NCBI GenBank assembly: GCA_002449135.1
Contig: DKCH01000024.1
Span: 1 to 16,412, forward strand
Reading direction: 5' to 3'
Length of the DNA: 16,412 nucleotides
Source: Caryophanales bacterium UBA6879
Lineage (GTDB): Bacteria; Bacillota_I; Bacilli_A; RFN20; CAG-288
The translations under genes and the position numbers were made by a program. Under the pieces are notes generated by a model that worked only from the letters and a program-made list of their open reading frames with translations, ran no database searches and was not told the DNA's origin. This document shows, piece by piece, positions 1 through 6,611 of this stretch. Numbering within the stretch: position 1 is the first letter of the stretch; the number at the start of each line of letters is the position of its first letter.

Positions 1-503
1 GCTAAACGTGTTTTTAATAAATAAGAATTTAGTTGCTCCAAATAATCAATTTGATTTTTTAAACTATCCTTTTGCATAATTAAATGAATAAACAGTTTTT
101 CATAAGAAATATTAAAAGAAGACAAAAGCTTTAACAAAGAAATTAGACTTTTTAATGAATTAAACTTACATGAAGAAATAGTTAAAAAAATATGAACATC
201 ACTAGCCTGTGTATAAGCCTTTTTAATATCGTTATTAAATTCTTCATTTTTATAGAATTCATTTAAATCAATTAATTTTTCCAAATAATCTAAACCATTA
301 TAAAAATTTTTACCACTTGAAAAAGTTTTTTGACCGATTTCTAAATTAAAATTTGAAAAATCATTTTTATAATTTACTTCATTTAACTTATAAGAAGAAA
401 AAAGGTTAGTAAGATTCTTCAAATAACAAACATTAAAAATATTATTAGAATTATTATTTAATGAAGTATAACCAACCAAATTTAAAACTAAACTTTTTTT
501 CAT
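1..503 (-). CDS. Phosphoglycerate mutase (iPGM)-like protein, N-terminal part, active-site residues missing
   Basis: Partial gene: it starts at the ATG at 503 and runs open off the left edge (167 residues visible). I translated it by hand from the minus strand. The frame lines up along its whole visible length with the N-terminus of cofactor-independent phosphoglycerate mutase (GpmI): NLEIGQ (53-58) and G64/Y68 match the MGNSEVGH...G...Y block, EFYKNEEF (82-89) matches the following FxxNexF helix start, and the DYLEQLNSYL region matches the family's yieeLeekl. Residues that normally bind metal or phosphate differ. The DG of the first strand is V10-G11, the phosphoserine position is L54, the GGVHSH segment reads CKFNSL, and DGRD reads MQKD. 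It is therefore probably a non-catalytic paralogue rather than the cell's working mutase. Its ATG shares one base with the stop of the upstream membrane-protein gene, so the two are translationally coupled. The C-terminal half lies outside the window. Confidence 0.6.
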   Translation of the reverse strand, partial: MKKSLVLNLVGYTSLNNNSNNIFNVCYLKNLTNLFSSYKLNEVNYKNDFSNFNLEIGQKTFSSGKNFYNGLDYLEKLIDLNEFYKNEEFNNDIKKAYTQASDVHIFLTISSCKFNSLKSLISLLKLLSSFNISYEKLFIHLIMQKDSLKNQIDYLEQLNSYLLKTRL

Positions 504-1024
504 TAAAAAACCTGCTTCATGTTTGGATCAGCTTTCAAAATTTTAAGTGCTGTTTTAGTGAAAGGCATAAAAAGCAAAGCGTTATAACTCCCAGCTTTTT
601 TATTGTAAATTTTATATTTTTCATCACTAATTTTTTGATACTCTTTAAATTCACTTGCTAAATCATTAGGAATCATTTTTCCAAACTTAGGATCCTCTGA
701 ATAAATCTTAACTAAATATAAAGCAACAAAATCAATGGTGTTTTTATATGTTGCTCTTTCTTTAGTATTTAATTTTGAAAAATTATCAATAGCACTTTTA
801 ATAAATTTATATGTCTCATCATCGAATTTAAAATTATTTGATTTCAAAATATTTATTTCCTTTAAAACAACTTTCCCTCTTTCAATTTCAAAATCAACTA
901 ATTTATCTAATTCTTTATCAACTTTACTTGATTTTTTTCTTGCTACTAAAGCAAAACAAAAGCCACTAAGAAAATATAATATTAACAAAGAAATAATAGC
1001 AATAACAATATATAAAATATTCAT
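503..1024 (-). CDS. Small membrane-anchored protein of unknown function
   Basis: 173 residues. An N-terminal hydrophobic segment (about residues 3-26) is followed by basic residues (RKKSSK), which suggests a single membrane anchor with the rest cytoplasmic. The remainder is charged and probably helical, with a hydrophobic patch near the end (GSYNALLFMPFTKTA, about 147-161). An N-terminal anchor followed by helices is reminiscent of LemA-type proteins, but the family motifs are not convincing, so I give no function. The start has a good GAGG ribosome site (plus-strand cctc at 1030-1033) five bases before ATG. It is the first gene of a minus-strand unit whose next gene is the phosphoglycerate mutase-like frame, overlapping by one base. 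Divergent from the IspD-like gene at 1080. Confidence 0.75.
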   Translation of the reverse strand: MNILYIVIAIISLLILYFLSGFCFALVARKKSSKVDKELDKLVDFEIERGKVVLKEINILKSNNFKFDDETYKFIKSAIDNFSKLNTKERATYKNTIDFVALYLVKIYSEDPKFGKMIPNDLASEFKEYQKISDEKYKIYNKKAGSYNALLFMPFTKTALKILKADPNMKQVF

Positions 1025-1039
1025 AAGTACCTCATTGGT

Positions 1040-1048
1040 ATTTTAGCA
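1040..1048 (-). promoter_or_regulatory. Extended -10 promoter for the 1024 gene
   Basis: On the minus strand this reads TGCTAAAAT, an extended -10 element (TGn plus TAAAAT). Transcription would start near 1033, giving a leader of only about nine bases that opens with the GAGG ribosome site. No clear -35 is visible. The same TGnTAAAAT form occurs before gmk and the zinc-ribbon genes. Confidence 0.5.
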
Positions 1049-1066
1049 TATTTACTATTAAGGTAG

Positions 1067-1072
1067 TATAAT
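1067..1072 (+). promoter_or_regulatory. -10 element of the IspD-like/S1/pgi operon, leaderless start
   Basis: A consensus TATAAT ends seven bases before the ATG at 1080, so the expected transcription start falls on or next to the start codon. No ribosome-binding site lies at usable distance (an AGG at 1061-1063 is too far and inside the promoter). No good -35 hexamer is seen at 16-18 bases. Confidence 0.5.
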
Positions 1073-1079
1073 AACAAAG

Positions 1080-1763
1080 ATGAAAAGAATTTTTTTACAA
1101 GTTAGTTCTGGACTTGGGCAAAGATTAGATAAAACTATACATCAAAAGAAACAATATTATAAATTTAATAATATCCCTAGTTTTGTTTATCCATTAAAAA
1201 CAGCATTTGACTCAAATATATTTAATTTTATTATTTTAGTAATTAATAAAGATGATTATCTTCTTACTATCAATTATTTAAAAAAATACAATCTAAGAGA
1301 TAAAGTACTTATAACTTTCGGTGGCGATACTAGAACTGCTTCTGTTTATAATGGATTAAAACTTATTAAGAATCTAAATTTAAAAGATGATATAAATGTT
1401 TTTATTCATGATGGGGCGCGTATACTTCTTTCTAAAGAACTTATTTTTAAACTAAATAAATTTTATTTAAATGAAGGAATAATCATTCCTTTTATTCCAA
1501 TTTATGATTCTTTATATTCATTCAAAGAAAATAATTATGTAGAAAGAAGTGAAATTATAAGCTTACAAACACCTCAAGTTTGTAATTTTAATTATCTTTA
1601 TTCTCTTTTTAGAAAGATAGAAAATTCAAATCTCTCTTTTAAAGATGAAGGAAGTATTATAAAATATTTTCAAGGACCATTAGTTTTTGTAAATGGCCAA
1701 CTTACCAATTACAAGTTAACTGATGCTTCAAGCCTTAATTTAATTAGAAAGCTAATAAAATGA
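1080..1763 (+). CDS. ispD: IspD-type cytidylyltransferase (MEP or ribitol-5-phosphate)
   Basis: 227 residues, normal length for IspD/TarI, which transfer CMP from CTP to methylerythritol 4-phosphate (isoprenoid pathway) or ribitol 5-phosphate (teichoic acid). Seen in order: a glycine-rich nucleotide loop SSGLGQR (9-15), KQY (24-26), GGDTR (81-85) with SVYNGL, HDGAR (110-114), IPIYDS (139-144), R156, QTPQ (163-166), DEGS (189-192), and NYKLT (210-214) with the conserved lysine K212. Most catalytic positions are kept. Deviations are HDG for HDA and DSLY for the usual DTxK, so it is diverged but probably active. I cannot separate IspD from TarI by motif alone. First gene of a three-gene unit; its TGA stop overlaps the ATG of the S1 gene as ATGA. 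No Shine-Dalgarno precedes its start. Confidence 0.8.
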   Translation: MKRIFLQVSSGLGQRLDKTIHQKKQYYKFNNIPSFVYPLKTAFDSNIFNFIILVINKDDYLLTINYLKKYNLRDKVLITFGGDTRTASVYNGLKLIKNLNLKDDINVFIHDGARILLSKELIFKLNKFYLNEGIIIPFIPIYDSLYSFKENNYVERSEIISLQTPQVCNFNYLYSLFRKIENSNLSFKDEGSIIKYFQGPLVFVNGQLTNYKLTDASSLNLIRKLIK

Positions 1764-2176
1764 GTGACGAAATTAAAAAGTATAATGTAGGTGATCATCT
1801 TCTAGTTACTGTTACATCTATACAGCCTTATGGGGCTTTTTGTTCAATAGATGGTGGAGGTAGTGGACTTATTCACATTTCTGAAATAGATAATAAATTC
1901 ATTAAAAACATTGCTAGTTATTTACCCTTAAATTCAAAGCATGAAGTAGTAGTTACTAAAGTTTTAGAAAGGCCTAATACTTATGCTTTCTCTTTAAAAA
2001 AAGCTAATATTATTAGCAAAAGAAAAAGACAAAATAAAGTAAAATATGAAAAGCCTTTAACAAGAAAACAACACAATTTAGAAATCTTACTTTCATATCC
2101 TTTTAACGATATGAAAAACGTTTTAAATAGCATGATCAATAGTGAATATATACGTTTGACAGGAGGTAAAAAATAA
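1760..2176 (+). CDS. yugI: S1-domain RNA-binding protein, YugI/CvfD-like
   Basis: 138 residues with one S1 (OB-fold) RNA-binding domain at about 8-80: VGDHLLVTVTSIQPYGAF, then GGGSGLIHISEI, then a VVVTKVLE strand and a final FSLKK. The rest is a basic linker (ISKRKRQNKVKYEK) and a helical tail ending LTGGKK. This size and layout fit the general stress protein YugI of Bacillus and CvfD of streptococci, which associate with ribosomes and affect gene expression after transcription. In B. subtilis yugI lies close to pgi, and here it is directly upstream of pgi, which supports the assignment. The start overlaps the previous stop by four bases. A strong AGGAGG for pgi is embedded in its last codons. 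Confidence 0.8.
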   Translation: MSDEIKKYNVGDHLLVTVTSIQPYGAFCSIDGGGSGLIHISEIDNKFIKNIASYLPLNSKHEVVVTKVLERPNTYAFSLKKANIISKRKRQNKVKYEKPLTRKQHNLEILLSYPFNDMKNVLNSMINSEYIRLTGGKK

Positions 2177-2177
2177 T

Positions 2178-3461
2178 ATGGTCAAATTATCACAAGTTGG
2201 AAAAATTTTAAAGGACTTAGACTTTTCTAAAATTGAAAAAGTCAACAGCAAGATTACTTCTACTATCGATAATAGAAGTGGCAAAGGAAATGATTTCTTA
2301 GGCTGGTTAGATTACGCATCTAAACTTGATCCAAAAGAAGTTGATAGAATTATTGCCTGTGCTAAACGTTTAAGAAGCACTTACGACTGCTTAGTTGTAG
2401 TAGGTATTGGCGGATCATATTTAGGTGCTAGAGCCGCTATTGAAGCTTTAAATGGCCTTTTCCCTGAAGATCCTTTTAAAATTTATTTTTTAGGAAATAC
2501 TTTATCAAGCAACTATACTTACCAAGTCTTACAACAATTAAAAAATAAAAGATTTGCTATTAATGTAATCTCAAAATCAGGGACAACTACTGAACCTGCT
2601 ATTGCTTTTAGATTATTAAAACAAATTTTGGAAGAAAAATTTGGTCATAACTATTTAAAAGATGCTATTGTTGCGACCACAGACCGTGCAAAAGGTGCTT
2701 TAAAACAAGAAGCTGATGTTGAAGGATATGAACAATTTGTAATTCCTGATGATGTTGGTGGAAGATATTCAGTTATCACTCCAGTTGGTTTATTACCTCT
2801 TAGCTGCGCAAACATTGATATTAAAGCCTTTTTAAATGGTGTTAAAGATGGTGAAAAAGAATATTCAGTCCCTAATATTAAAGACAACCCAGCTTATAAA
2901 TATGGTGCTACTAGATTCTTATTAAAAGAAAAAGGTTATCCAGTAGAAATGTTTATTTCCTATGAAATGCAATGCCAAATGATTTCTGAATGGTTAAAAC
3001 AATTATTTGCTGAATCCGAAGGTAAAGAAGGTAAAGGTTTATTACCAGATTCAGTAACTTTCACAACTGATTTACATTCTGTCGGTCAATTCATTCAACA
3101 AGGTTCACCTGTCTTGTTTGAATCTATTATTAAAATTGATGAACCTAACTTCGATATTGAAATCAAAGAAGACAAAGAAAATTTAGATGGATTAAATTAC
3201 CTTGCTGGTAAAAAACTTTCATATGTTAACTTAAAAGCCTATGAAGGAACCTTAAAAGCTCATACTGAAGACGGAAACAATTTTGCAAATATTATTGAAA
3301 TAGAAAAATTAGACGCTTACAACTTAGGTAACTTATTCTATTTCTTTATGAGAAGCTGCGCTTATTCTGCATATTTATTAGACATCAACCCATTTAACCA
3401 ACCTGGCGTTGAAATCTATAAAAAGAATATGTTTAAGCTTTTAGGTAAACCTACAAAATAA
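2178..3461 (+). CDS. pgi: Glucose-6-phosphate isomerase
   Basis: 427 residues, slightly shorter than the roughly 450 of bacillary enzymes but complete. It interconverts glucose 6-phosphate and fructose 6-phosphate in the cytosol. Visible signatures are VVGIGGSYLGARAA (the sugar-phosphate SIS-fold loop), SKSGTTTEPA (phosphate binding), GGRYSVITPVGLLPL (PGI signature), ESEGKEGKG with the catalytic glutamate, TTDLHSVGQ with the catalytic histidine, and QPGVEIYKKN near the end with the catalytic lysine. AGGAGG at 2161-2166 lies a good distance before the ATG. Only one base separates it from the S1 gene. Codon use is somewhat richer in C-ending codons than the flanking genes, as expected for high expression. 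No terminator is seen between its stop and the L28 promoter. Confidence 0.97.
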   Translation: MVKLSQVGKILKDLDFSKIEKVNSKITSTIDNRSGKGNDFLGWLDYASKLDPKEVDRIIACAKRLRSTYDCLVVVGIGGSYLGARAAIEALNGLFPEDPFKIYFLGNTLSSNYTYQVLQQLKNKRFAINVISKSGTTTEPAIAFRLLKQILEEKFGHNYLKDAIVATTDRAKGALKQEADVEGYEQFVIPDDVGGRYSVITPVGLLPLSCANIDIKAFLNGVKDGEKEYSVPNIKDNPAYKYGATRFLLKEKGYPVEMFISYEMQCQMISEWLKQLFAESEGKEGKGLLPDSVTFTTDLHSVGQFIQQGSPVLFESIIKIDEPNFDIEIKEDKENLDGLNYLAGKKLSYVNLKAYEGTLKAHTEDGNNFANIIEIEKLDAYNLGNLFYFFMRSCAYSAYLLDINPFNQPGVEIYKKNMFKLLGKPTK

Positions 3462-3468
3462 AAAATCC

Positions 3469-3498
3469 TTGTAAATAAATATCTATTTATGCTATTAT
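3469..3498 (+). promoter_or_regulatory. Promoter of rpmB with a palindromic spacer
   Basis: TTGTAA (3469-3474) and TATTAT (3493-3498) are separated by 18 bases, with TG preceding the -10 as an extended element. The first 16 spacer bases (3475-3490) form a perfect inverted repeat, ATAAATA-TC-TATTTAT, which could be an operator or chance in AT-rich DNA. Predicted transcription start is about 3505, leaving a leader of about 24 bases. Confidence 0.6.
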
Positions 3499-3512
3499 TT
3501 AAAGGCATGTTT

Positions 3513-3520
3513 AAAGGAGG
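3513..3520 (+). promoter_or_regulatory. Strong ribosome-binding site of rpmB
   Basis: AAAGGAGG, nearly the full anti-Shine-Dalgarno match, lies eight bases before the rpmB ATG. It is the best site in the window and contrasts with the starts that lack one. Confidence 0.85.
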
Positions 3521-3528
3521 AGTTCAAC

Positions 3529-3780
3529 ATGGCTAAAAGATGTCCATTAACTGGCAAACATACTGTAACTGGTAATAATCGTTCTCACTCTTTAAGAGCT
3601 ACTAGAAGAAAATGGAATGTTAACTTACAAAAGGCAACTATCATGGTCAATGGTAAACCTACTAAAGTTAGAATTTCCACTAAAGCTATTCGTACATTAA
3701 GAAAGAACAAGAAAAACGTTTCGGTTAAACCTGCTACAACTCATACTGAAGAAGTTAAAGTTGAAGCTGCCGCTAACTAA
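3529..3780 (+). CDS. rpmB: 50S ribosomal protein L28 with a C-terminal tail
   Basis: 83 residues. Residues 1-62 are a typical L28 of the large ribosomal subunit: MAKRCPLTGK, GNNRSHS, a basic core TRRKWNVNLQK, then VNGKPTKVRIST and a KAIRTLRK ending. Only one cysteine of the zinc-type L28 pattern is present, as in the Bacillus form. About 20 residues follow the usual end, rich in Thr, Glu, Val and Ala (VKPATTHTEEVKVEAAAN), giving an acidic tail that most L28 proteins lack. Monocistronic, with its own promoter, a strong ribosome site and an intrinsic terminator. Convergent with the large minus-strand operon, as rpmB is near thiN in B. subtilis. Confidence 0.97.
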   Translation: MAKRCPLTGKHTVTGNNRSHSLRATRRKWNVNLQKATIMVNGKPTKVRISTKAIRTLRKNKKNVSVKPATTHTEEVKVEAAAN

Positions 3781-3799
3781 TTGATTGCAGTAATAAATT

Positions 3800-3831
3800 A
3801 GGTTTAGGCCTCATAAGCTTAAACCTTTTTT
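3800..3831 (+). terminator. Intrinsic terminator after rpmB
   Basis: A 10-bp stem (AGGTTTAGGC with GCTTAAACCT, one G-U pair) with a seven-base loop is followed directly by a run of T. No T run follows on the other strand, so it serves mainly plus-strand transcripts. Confidence 0.85.
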
Positions 3832-3840
3832 ATTTAATTT

Positions 3841-4482
3841 TTAATTAATAAAATAATTTATCAAGAAGACTAATAAATTAATAAAATGAACAAATAAGCT
3901 AACATATTCAACTAAAACTAAATAATTAACCTTAGGACGTAAAAATAAAACTTTACCATTATCTTCAATTTTATCTAATTTCATCCAGTTCATAGTCTTT
4001 TTTAAGAAAAACAAAATTAAAACAAATAAACCAGTAATTAATAAAATAACAGCAAAATAAACTGGTAAAAGAGAATCTGACTTATTTAAAGTATTAATTA
4101 AATAATCTAAAAAAAGTAAAAAATTTCCACCAACCAAACCTAAGCCTAGCATTATTGCTGATATTAAATGATATCGATAATAATTTAGTGTAAATAAATA
4201 AACACCTATCAAACCTAAAATTGATAAAAAATAAAAAATATTGGCAGAAATTAATAAAACATAAGAAGAATTCAAATATAAAACATAGCTTGTAAGTATA
4301 AAACAAGCGCAAAGAAAAACTAAAATTAATTGAGAAATTCTCCCTTTATAAGACGAAACAGTTTCAAAAGGAAAACAAGAAAAATAAGGAAGTTTTTCTT
4401 TTCTCTTTTCTAAAGTTGGAAGCACAAACAAAATAATAATAGAAACTAAACTAATAATAATAAAAATTAAATTAATCATCAT
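3841..4482 (-). CDS. Polytopic membrane protein of unknown function
   Basis: 213 residues, strongly hydrophobic, with about six likely membrane segments: residues 3-22, roughly 50-70, 74-98, 105-128, 140-160, and a last one near the C-terminus (about 190-211). A basic loop (TLEKRKEK) follows the first segment, and a more polar stretch (MKLDKIEDNGKVLFLRPK) precedes the last. I recognise no family. It is the last gene of the rsmB-to-rpe operon and overlaps the end of the thiN-like gene by 11 bases, so translation is probably coupled. It occupies the place where B. subtilis has spoVM and rpmB. The ATG at 4479 is an equally possible start. Confidence 0.75.
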   Translation of the reverse strand: MMINLIFIIISLVSIIILFVLPTLEKRKEKLPYFSCFPFETVSSYKGRISQLILVFLCACFILTSYVLYLNSSYVLLISANIFYFLSILGLIGVYLFTLNYYRYHLISAIMLGLGLVGGNFLLFLDYLINTLNKSDSLLPVYFAVILLITGLFVLILFFLKKTMNWMKLDKIEDNGKVLFLRPKVNYLVLVEYVSLFVHFINLLVFLINYFIN

Positions 4483-5086
4483 TTTTTAATACTAAAAGTA
4501 CCCCTCCTGATATAACCTTTAAAACTGCTACTCTTTCAAAAATTTTGTTACCTAAAGGTAAGTTATTAGTAAAATCTAATTTAATATTAGAAATATTTTG
4601 CGAAACATGTTCCATTGAAATTTCGCAATTAGGATAACCAATTAACATAAAAGAAGAATAACCTTGTTTAGAAATAACATGGCTACCAACAGAATAATAA
4701 CTAACTGCTTCCTTTTCACTTAATATAGTGATTTTTATTCTATATTTTTTTAAAACATATAAAAGCTCTTGAGTATGTTCTAAACTATAGGCAAAAGAAT
4801 CTAAAATAATAATTTCATCACACTGTAAAGTAATAAGATAATTTAAAACCTTATCCAATGCAGATTCATTATCTCTTTTTGTATATTTCATTATTTTATC
4901 TTTAGAAATATATTTTAAAAGATTATCTAAAGAAACGTCTTTAAAATCTGATATTGCTAAAAAAAGTTTAATATTATTTTCTAAAGCAATTTCAATTCCA
5001 TCATCTAAAGCGACAACTTCATCTAAATAATAATTTTTTAGAAGATTAACTGAGCCATATTTAGTAAAAAGAACTATCCTTTTCAT
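4472..5086 (-). CDS. thiN: Thiamine pyrophosphokinase (ThiN)-like protein, active site altered
   Basis: 204 residues, the normal ThiN length, in the conserved slot after rpe. ThiN normally pyrophosphorylates thiamine. The family outline is visible: VVALDDG (24-30), SDFKDVS (46-52), KRDNESALDKVL (70-81), the IIILDSFAYSLEHTQELLYVL region, and the C-terminal VISGGVLLVL hairpin. Key acidic residues have changed. The GDFDS motif reads SDFKD (first Asp kept, second is K49), the KDxTD motif reads RDNES (T to E74, D to S75), and GGRxDH reads AYSLEH. The protein probably keeps the fold but may not catalyse the usual reaction. Its ATG overlaps the rpe stop as ATGA. It could be a pseudoenzyme, a sensor, or an enzyme for another substrate. 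Confidence 0.7.
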   Translation of the reverse strand: MKRIVLFTKYGSVNLLKNYYLDEVVALDDGIEIALENNIKLFLAISDFKDVSLDNLLKYISKDKIMKYTKRDNESALDKVLNYLITLQCDEIIILDSFAYSLEHTQELLYVLKKYRIKITILSEKEAVSYYSVGSHVISKQGYSSFMLIGYPNCEISMEHVSQNISNIKLDFTNNLPLGNKIFERVAVLKVISGGVLLVLKNDD

Positions 5087-5742
5087 TTTAAAAGTAAATC
5101 CATCGCTTCTTTTTTATTACGAGCTTTAAACAAATAAGAACCAGAAACAATGACATCAGCCCCGGCATTTTTAACATCTAAAACATTAGTATCATTAACA
5201 CCGCCATCAACTTCAATTAAGGTAGATAGATGATTATCATCAATATATTTTCTAAGTGTTTTAATCTTCTCTAAAGAAGAAGGAATAAAAGACTGACCAG
5301 AAAAACCTGGTTCAACAGACATTATTAAAATAGTGTTAAAAAAATTAACAAAAGGCAAAATATTTTCAATTTGTGTACGTGGCTTGATTGAAAGGCCTAA
5401 ATCAATTTTTCTTTTAGTCATTTCTAAAATTTTTTGACAAGTCGGAATAATTTGATTAACAGCCTCATAATGAAAAGTAATAAGATTTGCGCCAGCTTCA
5501 ATAAAACGTGGAGCATATTTTAATGGATCAGTAACCATTAAATGTACATCATTATATAAGCCATAATTAGAAAGGGCTTTGACAACAAAAGGACCAAAAG
5601 AAATATTTGGAACAAAATGACCATCCATAATATCAAAATGTAACCATTTTGCGCCTAATTCTCGTACTAATAAAACTTCTTCACCAAATTTTGTTGGATC
5701 AGCAGATAACAAAGATGGGCTAACAATTAAATTTGACGGCAT
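5083..5742 (-). CDS. rpe: Ribulose-phosphate 3-epimerase
   Basis: 219 residues, full length. A TIM-barrel enzyme of the pentose phosphate pathway interconverting ribulose 5-phosphate and xylulose 5-phosphate in the cytosol. Motifs in order: VSPSLLSAD (7-15), the metal and acid-base segment HFDIMDGHFVPN (35-46, with H35 and D37), VHLMV with H67, LSIKPRT, MSVEPGFSGQ (141-150, phosphate binding), EVDGGVN (177-183) with the catalytic D179, and GADVIVSGSYLF. All expected catalytic residues are present, so it appears active. It overlaps the end of rsgA by 16 bases and the start of the thiN-like gene by four. The order prkC-rsgA-rpe-thiN is the Bacillus order. Confidence 0.97.
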   Translation of the reverse strand: MPSNLIVSPSLLSADPTKFGEEVLLVRELGAKWLHFDIMDGHFVPNISFGPFVVKALSNYGLYNDVHLMVTDPLKYAPRFIEAGANLITFHYEAVNQIIPTCQKILEMTKRKIDLGLSIKPRTQIENILPFVNFFNTILIMSVEPGFSGQSFIPSSLEKIKTLRKYIDDNHLSTLIEVDGGVNDTNVLDVKNAGADVIVSGSYLFKARNKKEAMDLLLK

Positions 5743-6611
5743 TTTTTATCCTCCCTCATTTCAGAAATTAATTTTTTATAATTATCGTAAGATTCATTTG
5801 ATAAATATTTGTTTTCAACTTGTCTCTTAACTTCACATTCTTTTTCTAAAAGATGCTTGCAATTATTATAATAACACTTGTCAAAAAAGCTTATAAATCC
5901 TGGAAAATACTTTGCTAGATCATCTTCTTTTAAACCAATCATTTTTAAATCCAAAGAAGAAAAACCAGGAGTATCAGCAATAAAACCATCATTAAAAGGA
6001 AGAAAAATAACCTCTTTAGTTTGATGTTTTCCTCTACCCAAAGCTTCCGAATACGAACCTATAGCTCTATTAAAACCACTATCGATATGATTTATTAATG
6101 TAGATTTTCCTGCTCCTGTTTGACCCATAAAAGCAACTTTTTTACCCTTAATAAATTCTTTAATTTTCAAAAAAGAACCTTCATCATTTTTGCTTGTACA
6201 AAAAACATTATATCCAAGTTTTTCGTAATAATTTTTATGTTCTAAAATTTTATCTAATTCTTCTTTATTTAAGGCGTCAATTTTAGTAAAAATTATTGCT
6301 GCGGATACTAAACAAAAATCTAAATAAGTTAAAAACTTTTCTAATAAATAAGAAGAAAACTCAGGTTTAAAAGTAGAAGTAACTACTAAAGCTAAATCAA
6401 TATTAGCAATTTTAGGTCTAATTAAAATATTTTTTCTTTTTTGAAAATCACAAATAGTTAAATCATCTGCTAAAGAAACAAAATCACCAATAAATAAAGG
6501 ACCCTTTTGAAAAATTAAGGTTTTTCTAACAGTCGCAAAAGTCTCTTCTTTATTTTCTAAATCAAATAATTTATATTGTCTTTTATTTCCTGAAATAATT
6601 AATTTGTTCAT
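5727..6611 (-). CDS. rsgA: Ribosome small-subunit GTPase RsgA (YloQ)
   Basis: 294 residues, normal length. RsgA is a circularly permuted GTPase that acts in late maturation of the 30S subunit. An N-terminal OB fold (about 1-65) is followed by the permuted GTPase domain: TKID (109-112, the G4 motif, with Thr as in Bacillus YloQ), the P-loop GQTGAGKS (163-170), switch GRGKHQT (192-198, usually GRGKHTT), DTPGF (213-217), and a C-terminal zinc site with C246, C251, H253 and C259. All needed residues are present, so it should be functional. The ATG overlaps the prkC stop as ATGA. A GGAGG (plus-strand 5750-5754) near its end serves the downstream rpe start. Confidence 0.96.
   Translation of the reverse strand: MNKLIISGNKRQYKLFDLENKEETFATVRKTLIFQKGPLFIGDFVSLADDLTICDFQKRKNILIRPKIANIDLALVVTSTFKPEFSSYLLEKFLTYLDFCLVSAAIIFTKIDALNKEELDKILEHKNYYEKLGYNVFCTSKNDEGSFLKIKEFIKGKKVAFMGQTGAGKSTLINHIDSGFNRAIGSYSEALGRGKHQTKEVIFLPFNDGFIADTPGFSSLDLKMIGLKEDDLAKYFPGFISFFDKCYYNNCKHLLEKECEVKRQVENKYLSNESYDNYKKLISEMREDKKCRQI

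Noticed and set aside
461..1046. Plus-strand frames of 66 and 103 codons over the 1-1024 region
   Set aside because: They lie opposite two well-supported minus-strand genes, contain low-complexity Phe/Leu/Ser-rich translations typical of antisense AT-rich DNA, and have no ribosome sites.
1761..1763. Possible use of TGA as Trp (mycoplasma code)
   Set aside because: TGA ends the IspD-like, prkC and rpe frames at the expected protein ends, each overlapping the next ATG, and Trp is coded by TGG throughout.
2651..2887. 78-codon minus-strand frame inside pgi
   Set aside because: It is fully contained in the conserved pgi coding region and resembles no family.
3461..3528. Terminator or riboswitch between pgi and rpmB
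   Set aside because: The only symmetric element lies inside the rpmB promoter spacer, has no GC pairs to speak of and no following T run; the gap is too short for a known riboswitch.
4094..4312. 72-codon minus-strand frame within the membrane-protein gene
   Set aside because: It is an alternative frame of the 213-residue gene with Phe/Cys-rich content and no ribosome site.
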